A model generated the notes under the pieces. It worked only from the letters and a program-made list of their open reading frames with translations. It had not been told where the DNA came from and ran no database searches. This document shows, one piece after another, positions 57,101-64,000 of a stretch of DNA of 64,000 bases. The position numbers and the translations under genes were made by a program. The stretch is from NCBI GenBank assembly GCA_030248195.1, contig JASAND010018061.1, forward strand, positions 1 through 64,000. Reading direction: 5' to 3'. The stretch's first letter is position 1. The number at the start of each line of letters is the position of its first letter. Source of the DNA: Trissonchulus latispiculum. Its lineage: Eukaryota > Nematoda > Enoplea > Enoplida > Ironidae.

Positions 57101-57479
57101 TCTGCATGGACTTGGTGGGTTAAGTTATAGGGAGAGGTTGGTCAGATGTGCTTTGCAGTCGCTAGAAATGCGGCGTATTCTAAATGATCTGTATCTAATG
57201 CATAATATTGTGTACAATGCATTTGATTGTTCATTTGATAGTTGCTTTACGTATTCTCCAGACGCCGGGACGAGGAGGCAAAATTCTGGCTGTAATTCCA
57301 AAAAGATATAAAAAGTCTCGGACTGGTCATTCGTATTTCTATAGAATTTGCAATGTTTGGAATGATCTTCCTGAAAATATTGTTACTATTTCCTCTTTGG
57401 TAATTATTAAGCAACGCTTATCTGACATTGAACCTCAGCTTCAGAAATTTATTCGGGGGCGTGCACTACAAGGACCTTA
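54160..57479 (+). pseudogene. CR1/Jockey-type LINE ORF2, 5'-truncated and split by a MITE
   Basis: Begins at the end of the endonuclease (DEPLDSSKHGIIHF, Lys in place of Asp in SDH). The linker helices and RT follow: FKKGDSKNPKNYRPVSLTAV, VIYIDLMRTFDTVSH (motif A), SSGVPQGSVLGPFLFLIYIN (B) and LFADDAKIS (C, FADD). The C-terminal domain ends WNDLPENIVTI and a stop at 57477-57479. There are frameshifts near 54455 and 57265. The MITE at 54792-55896 splits a codon run: VMPV-type residues before it and LPDLVADD after it are continuous once it is removed. It is related to, but clearly diverged from, the LINE downstream. Confidence 0.85.
54792..55896. mobile_element. TA-inserted MITE (Tc1/mariner-like) inside a LINE
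   Basis: Ends TAGAGGTCGGGG and CCCCGACCTCTA are perfect 12-bp inverted repeats, flanked by TA duplicates (54790-54791, 55897-55898). The interior carries repeated GGTTGGTTTTTTTTCCC boxes in both orientations near both ends (54965-55025, 55490-55530, 55845-55885). No transposase. The host reading frame is restored exactly if the element and one TA are removed. Confidence 0.88.
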
Positions 57480-57645
57480 GTCCTTTGCATGCCACGGTAA
57501 ATCCTGCATTGGTTTCTCGAGAAATATATACTAACTATTTTTTACTAACTATGTTAGATACGTAATGTACATTCCCGTGGCCTACCAAACTCTGGCGTCA
57601 CCGTAACTGTTTGTCTACTAACCCTGACATGATCTTGCCGCTTGC

Positions 57646-60273
57646 ATGCACCAGCATTGTCATGTCAGATGTAGTATTAATTGTGCTATTATGGTTTCCA
57701 CTATGCTGCAGTGCTGTCAAGTGAATGTGCCTGTTCACAATGATGCTGATGTAGTTTGTATAAAAATTAAGTGTTGCGATTTAGATATGCTCGTATGCAA
57801 TGTATACAGGCCTTCGGTTTCTCTTAGCCACCTCGTGGAATACTTTGACCTGCTATTAGAATTTTTAAATGATCAGAACCTTCCTGTTATTTTTGCGAGT
57901 GACCTCAATTTACCTGGTATTGACTGGCCTAACAATACAGCTTCCGCGGTGCATAAACAAGATGAATTCTTAGATCTTTTCACTTCTTTTGATCTTGTTC
58001 AACATGTACTTGAACCGACAAGGGATGTGGCTGTTTTGGATTTAATATTTGCGAACACACCCTCCCTCATTTCAGAAACAAAATGTATGCCCCCATTAGG
58101 GAACAGTGATCACAACGTTGTTACTTTTTCTATTAATGCTGCATGCTTGAATTCTGTACCAAATAATTTACCTACAAAGGTCTGGGCTAATTCTGATAAC
58201 GCTGCTTTGTATGGGTGCTTGCAGGCTACGAACTGGGGTTTGCTGTTTAAAGACAAATCTGTTAACGAAATGTGGACAATTTTTAAGGATATTTGCTTGA
58301 ACCTCATTGATATCTTTGTACCGACGAAACTAACGGGCAAGCGGAAACACCCTCGAAGGTACTCTAATAATACCAAGAGAATGTTGGCCAATAAGAAAAA
58401 AGCGTTTCGAAAGATGAAAAAGAGTCCTTCTTCTGATAACAGGAAAGCGTATAAACAAGTTGCTAAATTTTGTTCTGAATCTGTAAAAAAAGATAACCTG
58501 AAATATGAGGCCAAATTTTTGTCAAATCGAAACTCTAAAGCATTTTACTCCTGTGTTAAAAAATCTTTGTCTCCTCATAGTAGTTTGTCTCTGCTAGTTG
58601 ATGGTGACCGCCAGGTGTCTGAGGATTTTGATATGTCGAATGTGTTTGCTAACCAGTTTTCTTCTGTTTATGTTACTGATGATAAAAATCTGCCTACGGT
58701 TCCGGAATATGTTGTCGATGAGGATATAGCCCATTCACTCTCTAGCTTTAGAATCACCCGAAAACATGTAGAAAATGCCATTTCGAAACTGAAGCCAAAT
58801 TCTAGCCCTGGGCCTGATGCCCTCCCAGCTGTTTTCTTTAAAAGGTTTAGCATACTTCTGTCTGTTCCTCTCCAATTAATTTTTCATGAATCCTTTGTAA
58901 CAGGAATAGTGCCTTGTGACTGGAAGCAAGCTATAGTTGTTCCCATATATAAAGGCAAGGGTTCTAAGGCGGGAGCGGCTAACTACAGGCCAGTTAGTTT
59001 GACATGTATTTGCTGTAAACTGATGGAACGAATACTGAAGGATGAACTTTTTGATTACTTTACTAAATCCGGTTTTATATCTTGTCACCAGCACGGTTTT
59101 GTCTCTGGTAGGTCAACTCAAACACAACTTTTGAACTGTGTAAAGGATTGGGTCACATTTATTGACAAAAACATTCCGGTAGATGTAGTTTATATCGATA
59201 TTAGTAAAGCCTTTGACACGGTCAGTCATTTGAAGCTGCTCTACAAACTGAAACGCTATAAAGTTCCTGATATATTTTGTAAATGGATAGAAAATTTTCT
59301 AAACGATCGCTATCAGGTGGTTCGGGTGAACGGGGTGTATTCAACACGGTGTCGGGTTCTGAGTGGGGTTCCTCAAGGAAGTGTGTTAGGTCCACTATTG
59401 TTCTTGGTGTATATTAATGATGTAGTTAGTAGAGTTGAACAAAGCTATGTAAAAATATATGCAGATGATACAAAAATATATTATACATGTGGTAGTGATG
59501 TTGACCGTAGTGTACTCTTACATGATATCGAAAACGTTTTTGGGTGGGCGAACGAGAACCAATTGAAAATTGCTTTGGAAAAGTGTGTTTTAATGCATTT
59601 CGGTGGAAACAACAGTGAATTCGATTATACTGTGAGCAATGTTCAGATTCCAGTTGTAAACTCTATGAAAGATCTAGGAATAGTTGTAGATGATAAATTA
59701 AAGTTTTCCCAACACTGCTCATCAATCAGTGTTAAAGCTTTGACTCGTATGAACATTATTTTTAAGTCATTTCGATCACGAGACCGGGATTTTTTGTGTG
59801 CGATGTACACTACTTATATCCGACCTATTTTGGAGTATAATTCGCCGGTATGGTCTCCGTATTTAAAAAAAGATATTGAGAGAGTAGAAAACGTTCAAAG
59901 GCGGTTTTCAAAGCGGATTCCGGGTTTGCGCAATAAAACGTATTCTGAGCGTTTGGCAATTTTGGGATTAGAAAGTTTGGAATTGCGTAGGATCAAAGCA
60001 GATCTCAATCAGTGCTTTCGCATAGTGAAAAATCTCGACAACATAGATTTTTCTGACTATTTTGCCTACCGTCAGGATGTGGGATTAAGGGGACGTAATT
60101 TAATGTTAGTTTCTGTACACTGCCGAAGAAATGAGAAATTAAATTTTTTCAGTAGCAGAGTAGTTAAATTGTGGAATAACCTCCCCCTTGAAGTTATCAA
60201 GGTTGATTCACTTGAGGCTTTTAAATCTAAACTGAAGGATATAGATTTGTCGATTTATACAAAGATCTTTTAG
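57646..60273 (+). CDS. CR1/Jockey-type LINE ORF2 (endonuclease C-terminal part + RT), 5'-truncated
   Basis: An open frame of 875 codons. Endonuclease remnants: CNVYRPSVSLSHLVEYF, FASDLNLPGIDW, LDLIFANTP, LGNSDHNVVTF. RT: ANYRPVSLTCICCKL, DVVYIDISKAFDTVSH (A), LSGVPQGSVLGPLLFLVYIN (B), KIYADDTKIYY (C, YADD), and a C-terminal domain with RRFSKRIPGLRNKTYSERL and VVKLWNNLPLEV. The endonuclease N-terminal third is missing or frameshifted before 57646. RT residues are complete. The annotated start is arbitrary, as no real Met context exists. It follows the previous LINE head to tail. Confidence 0.85.
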   Translation: MHQHCHVRCSINCAIMVSTMLQCCQVNVPVHNDADVVCIKIKCCDLDMLVCNVYRPSVSLSHLVEYFDLLLEFLNDQNLPVIFASDLNLPGIDWPNNTASAVHKQDEFLDLFTSFDLVQHVLEPTRDVAVLDLIFANTPSLISETKCMPPLGNSDHNVVTFSINAACLNSVPNNLPTKVWANSDNAALYGCLQATNWGLLFKDKSVNEMWTIFKDICLNLIDIFVPTKLTGKRKHPRRYSNNTKRMLANKKKAFRKMKKSPSSDNRKAYKQVAKFCSESVKKDNLKYEAKFLSNRNSKAFYSCVKKSLSPHSSLSLLVDGDRQVSEDFDMSNVFANQFSSVYVTDDKNLPTVPEYVVDEDIAHSLSSFRITRKHVENAISKLKPNSSPGPDALPAVFFKRFSILLSVPLQLIFHESFVTGIVPCDWKQAIVVPIYKGKGSKAGAANYRPVSLTCICCKLMERILKDELFDYFTKSGFISCHQHGFVSGRSTQTQLLNCVKDWVTFIDKNIPVDVVYIDISKAFDTVSHLKLLYKLKRYKVPDIFCKWIENFLNDRYQVVRVNGVYSTRCRVLSGVPQGSVLGPLLFLVYINDVVSRVEQSYVKIYADDTKIYYTCGSDVDRSVLLHDIENVFGWANENQLKIALEKCVLMHFGGNNSEFDYTVSNVQIPVVNSMKDLGIVVDDKLKFSQHCSSISVKALTRMNIIFKSFRSRDRDFLCAMYTTYIRPILEYNSPVWSPYLKKDIERVENVQRRFSKRIPGLRNKTYSERLAILGLESLELRRIKADLNQCFRIVKNLDNIDFSDYFAYRQDVGLRGRNLMLVSVHCRRNEKLNFFSSRVVKLWNNLPLEVIKVDSLEAFKSKLKDIDLSIYTKIF

Positions 60274-60473
60274 CATTTCTGTGGCTATTTATATACTGCA
60301 CATGTTTATACTGTTTTCACGTATATAGTTTGTGGATGTAGATATTAGTCTGAACTAGGTTTTATCTGATTGTTTTATATTGTTGTATGTACGGATGCAT
60401 GTAAGTAGCTGTGTATACAGTTCTTTGTATTCCTTTTCAGTAAATGTTTTACTGCGTGACTATAATCTTTACT

Positions 60474-60510
60474 GAATAAACCAATTGTTTGTTTGTTTGT
60501 TTGTTTAGTA
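60474..60510 (+). repeat. 3' end and (TTTG)n tail of the LINE
   Basis: GAATAAACCAATTG followed by five TTTG units ending in TTTA. It includes an AATAAA signal and marks the 3' terminus of the element whose ORF ends at 60273. Confidence 0.8.
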
Positions 60511-60657
60511 CATTGTTGTATGTGGACGCGGCGTAATGGGGTGGGCAGCCGCGGGGTGAGTCACGTGGATGTAATAAAAATTTATTTGTTTACTAACACC
60601 ACGTGATTTGCTCGGGATCCCCCCCCAAAAAAAGGCCCTGATACTCCGTCAGGCAAC

Positions 60658-60806
60658 TTGGTTGAGTTGTTTTTGACAACCTTTACGGGGCCAGTTAAAA
60701 ATTTTGGTGATGATCACATTGTGACGTCTAATGCAGCAGCAAACAACAACAAACCGGAAACACATCGCCGCGCCACCGTAACTGGGCCGGGGCGCAACTT
60801 TTTAAC
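60658..60806 (+). other. Possible 5' exon of an unknown gene
   Basis: A frame reading VELFLTTFTGPVKNFGDDH, then THRRATVTGPGRN, ends at a strong donor AACG|GTAAGTG (about 60808). GC content is above its flanks. No Met is near a good context, no partner exon is visible, and no family is recognised. It may also be part of an unidentified transposon. Confidence 0.2.
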
Positions 60807-60828
60807 GGTAAGTGATACGGGGAGAAAA

Positions 60829-60831
<3 letters not shown>

Positions 60832-60860
<29 letters not shown>
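60832..60860. repeat. (TA)n microsatellite
   Basis: About 29 bp of alternating TA. Confidence 0.9.
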
Positions 60861-60862
<2 letters not shown>

Positions 60863-61324
60863 AAAAACTATTTTATACACACACGTTTTTACACTGAAAG
60901 TTTGTCCAGTTGAAATAGTGTACGTATACGTATATATCATTTGAACATTTTTAGATTAGTTATTACAGTTTATAAAAACAGGCAAATTTTACTGCATTTT
61001 AGTGTAGATGCCCTCCTCCCCCACTCCCACCTCCTCCTTTTTCGCCTAAAGAAAACCCAGAGCCAGAACATAACGAGATTATTGATTTTAAAAAACGTCT
61101 TTAACGAACGAATAAACGTACGTGTTTGACAAAAGCATCCTCTTCGACAACATCATTCAGGCACAAATACTGGACAGAATTCAGCACGTGTTTTCTAGAA
61201 GATAGAGCCATTCAAATTGGTAGAACCGTCAGTCGTCAACTCCTCTGAAAAACAGAGTAGACAAAAATTAACTTCTGATTCTGATCAAGGTAGCATCCGG
61301 GCGGGGGCTGTTGTAGGCTACAAA

Positions 61325-62443
61325 CATAGGTGTGGCTGGCGAAAAAGTGGGGGTGGGGTTCAGAAAAAAGTAGGGAGGGGGTTTGGCGAAAAAAGGGGGA
61401 GGGGGGGGGGTCGCGAAAAGTCTATTTGGAGGGAGGGGTAAGACAAATTTTGGCACTTATGTATATAGATGGGGGGGACAAAAATTGTGCCTTGGTCCCC
61501 CCCCTTATGATTCGAAAAAATTTTTTGTCTCCGATTTGGCTGAGAAGTTGCCCCTAGGGTAAGTCGACGTCGCTGATTTCAAAAATCGAATCGAGGGATC
61601 GATCCGATGAATCGATCGATCAGTAGAATCGATCGATCAAAATCGATCAAAAAATTTTTTGTCTTCGATTTTCGCGAAAAGTCGCCTATAGGGTAATTCG
61701 GGGGCGCTGATTCCGAATCTGCAATCGAAATTTTATGAAAATCGATCCTGCGCTCGCAAAAATCGATTTTCATCGATTTTTCAAAAATTCGTCAATAAGT
61801 CGATTTTGACAGCTTGGATCGAAATTTCGAGTGCAGATTCGGAATCAGCACCCCTGAATTACCCTAGGGGCGACTTTTCGCAAAAATTGGTGACAAAAAA
61901 TTTTTTGATCGATTTTGATCGATCGATTATACTGATCGATTGATTCATCGGATCGATCCCTCGATTCGATTTTTGAAATCAGCGACCTCGACTTACCCTA
62001 GGGGCAACTTCTCAGCCAAATCGGAGACAAAAATTTTTTTCGAATCATAAGGGGGGACCAAGGCAAAATTTTTGTCCCCCCCCCCCCCGCCCCCCCCCAT
62101 CTACATACATAAGTGCCCAAATTATCTAAGGGGGGTCGGCGAAAAATTTCAAAAAAAGTAGGTTTTTCGTTAAAAAAACGAAAAATTTTCTCAATTTACA
62201 GCTATTTTTAACGATTTTTAGCTTAATTAAGCGAATTCTAGCAATTTTTCGCTAATTTTTGGGATTTTTTGGAAAAATTTCGAATTTTTAGCTAAAAATT
62301 TTCAAAAATTTAGGTAGGGGTGTGAAAATTTTTAGGGGGGAGGGGTCTGAAAAAATCGATTTGGGGGAGGGGTAGGAAAAAATTTTTATTGGGGGGGGGG
62401 TTGGCGATCCCTCCATTTGGTCCCCCCCCTAAACACACCTATG
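61325..62443. mobile_element. hAT-like foldback element with exact 8-bp TSD
   Basis: TIR CATAGGTGTG / CACACCTATG with identical flanking 8-mers GCTACAAA (61317-61324 and 62444-62451). About 61446-61760 and 61800-62129 are near-complete inverted copies of each other (shared GGCACTTATGTAT, GCCTTGGTCCCCCC, AGTTGCCCCTAGGGTAAGTC, GATCGATCGAT tracts). The centre near 61770 is a short AAAATCGATTTT-type spacer. G runs lie toward the ends. No coding capacity. Confidence 0.88.
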
Positions 62444-62449
62444 GCTACA

Positions 62450-64000
62450 AATGCGTATGTAATCTAAAGGTGAAACTAGTCGTTTAAATAGTATAAAATA
62501 ATTTAATTATAAGTAAAAACTGGAAAGTTAGAATACAACTTTGAGCTGTTCAGTTGAAATATCGTATTAAACTTGCTTGATAGTTTTGAGCAGTTTTGAG
62601 GGTTTTAAAATTTTTGAGGTTTGGGTAGGGTCTCTGTATATAACTTTGTAAAGGCTGACCACCACAGGTGTAAAGGAGATTACTCTCCTCCTCCTCCGTT
62701 TCTAAGGGCCTTCTGGAGAAACTGAACAAACTTTTAAAATTTTTAAGGTCGGGGTCTGGGGGCTGGGCTCTGGCAAATTTGGCTAGATGTAGTCTGAGAT
62801 TTGACCGTTGGGCGTGGGGTCAGTCTCCAAAATTTCGAGGGTGGTACTGGGGGGGGGGGGGGGGGAGGGGGCACCCCCCCCCCACTTCTTGGGTTCCCTT
62901 GGCTTCCCCCCGTCGAGCACCCCCCCCCCCCCACTTTTTGGGTTCCCTTGGCGTCCCCCAGTCGAGCACCTCCCCCCCCCACTCGGCCCCACCCCCACTT
63001 TTTTTGGGCTTTTTATAAAATTTTTGGAATAATTTTAAATTTCCAATCTGAAAGAAGCTTGCAACGTAAAATTAAAAAATAATATATAACCTAAAATAAA
63101 ATCTAAATTCAGAAAATAACAACTATAGCAACATTTTTGTGAACTCAGCGTAACTTTTTATCAAATCAACCTTTCAACTTGTAGACACCTAGATTCGGCT
63201 TAACCGTTTATATCTTTCAAAGTGAGGTTCAACCTATTTTAAGCTTTTCATTGTTACTTCCAGTCTGGTTATATTTTCTAGCTACATTTTGATTGATATT
63301 AATCCGACAATGGGGAGAGTGAACTTATGTACTCTCCTGTGCGGTGCTTAGATAAAGCTGCTGCTGCTGTCAATCAATCTGCAATCAGCTGCCAATGGAC
63401 GGATATGAACACAGTAGCGCACGAACAGGCTACTCACCTAAGTCAATGCTTTTTATTGAGTTGTAATAATAGGTATCCTTCCTGCTGGTCTTTTCGCATA
63501 GGTAATAAACTGGCCAGTTGTAGCGTATGCTAAAGTGTCGGCTACATTCAAGCCAGCCGGTTAATTAAATTAATAGTCTTGAACTAAACTATTTATTAGA
63601 CCACGTTAATCGCTCCTTTTTAAATATTTAACTTAGTTTTGTTTGACACTAGTCTTGGGGGTAAAAAAGGTCCCCCCGGGTTTTTGTCAATAAAATGACG
63701 AAAGTACGATTCTGGCGCAGAGACACAGGAGGCATCGGAGGTATCAATACCGTGTATGTTACGTTACGGTTTGCGTTACAGTTGAAATCGTACTTTACTT
63801 AAATACCTAACCACTATGTTCGAGAAACTACTGGAACAAAAGTTGTACTCACTTCAAAACAATGCATGCTGAGTTTAAAATGTTCACTTTAAAACAAAAG
63901 TTGTTTACTCGCTGCGCGCGTACTCACTTTAAGGTGGTGATTCCTTTTAGGCACATATTGTTATTTGGCGGCGTAAATCAAGATGAAATTTGATGAAACT
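62450..64000. other. Non-coding right end of the window
   Basis: AT-rich sequence with a G/C-homopolymer island at 62840-63005. No supported gene. The frame at 63327-63533 has no recognisable features and no splice support. Confidence 0.4.
62870..62975 (+). repeat. Two ~60-bp tandem units with long C runs
   Basis: The unit CACTT(C/T)TTGGGTTCCCTTGG, then C(G/T)TCCCCC.GTCGAGCACC and a C run, occurs twice, preceded by a run of over 15 G. Assembly length here may be unreliable. Confidence 0.7.

Noticed and set aside
58110..58514. Antisense frame over the second LINE
   Set aside because: Shadow of the RT polyprotein; no recognisable domain.
61268..61557. Gly- or Pro-rich proteins near 61.3 kb and 62.8 kb
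   Set aside because: They are translations of G and C homopolymer runs inside a foldback element or a tandem repeat.

Overview
This is AT-rich, repeat-laden DNA from an invertebrate metazoan. Two spliced host genes anchor it: a two-pore-domain (TWiK-type) potassium channel on + (30655-36469) and the RNA polymerase II CTD phosphatase RPAP2 on - (53739 to 47267). The TWiK-like channel and an RTE-like LINE would fit a nematode, but the sequence alone does not prove the phylum. Almost everything else is mobile DNA.

Layout. 1-6510: three tandem ~2.2-2.3 kb copies of the 5' part of an intron-containing zinc-finger/DNA polymerase B gene. 6514-10541: the broken type-B DNA polymerase of a Polinton/Maverick, split by a tRNA-Arg-derived SINE (7877-8432). 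11120-13356: an unrecognised multi-exon gene. 14690-15310: a GCGCGGG-rich array. 15415-16084: a TIR MITE. 16258-21478: a colinear Polinton block in the order integrase with chromodomain, a TBP-like two-repeat protein, penton/minor capsid, a 49-aa basic core-like peptide, major capsid, packaging ATPase, and two small accessory ORFs. Nearly every gene in it is damaged. 21510-22360: a TTAA-type repeat that ends the block. 23262-26716 (- strand): a spliced LINE-ORF1-like gene flanked by two arrays of hairpins with a conserved linker, plus an unusual reverse transcriptase. 26763-29880: a putative short LTR and a decayed gag. 30655-36469: K2P channel, with Ty3/Gypsy integrase debris in intron 2. 37470-40243: degenerate satellite and a 1.66 kb hAT-type element with an exact 8-bp target duplication. 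41055-46766: nested TTAA elements, one containing an almost intact RTE-like LINE on -. 47267-53739: RPAP2, with several short-TIR MITEs in its introns. 54160-60510: two head-to-tail CR1/Jockey-type LINEs, the first split by a TA-inserted MITE. 61325-62443: a hAT-like foldback element with an exact 8-bp target duplication. The last 1.5 kb holds no gene that I can support.

How the parts relate. The Polinton genes would together have encoded replication (PolB), integration (integrase), virion structure (major and minor capsid, core) and packaging (ATPase). No cysteine protease or terminal inverted repeats were found, so this is a dead, rearranged copy. The most unexpected items are the TBP-like saddle protein next to the integrase and the hairpin/linker arrays beside the reverse transcriptase.
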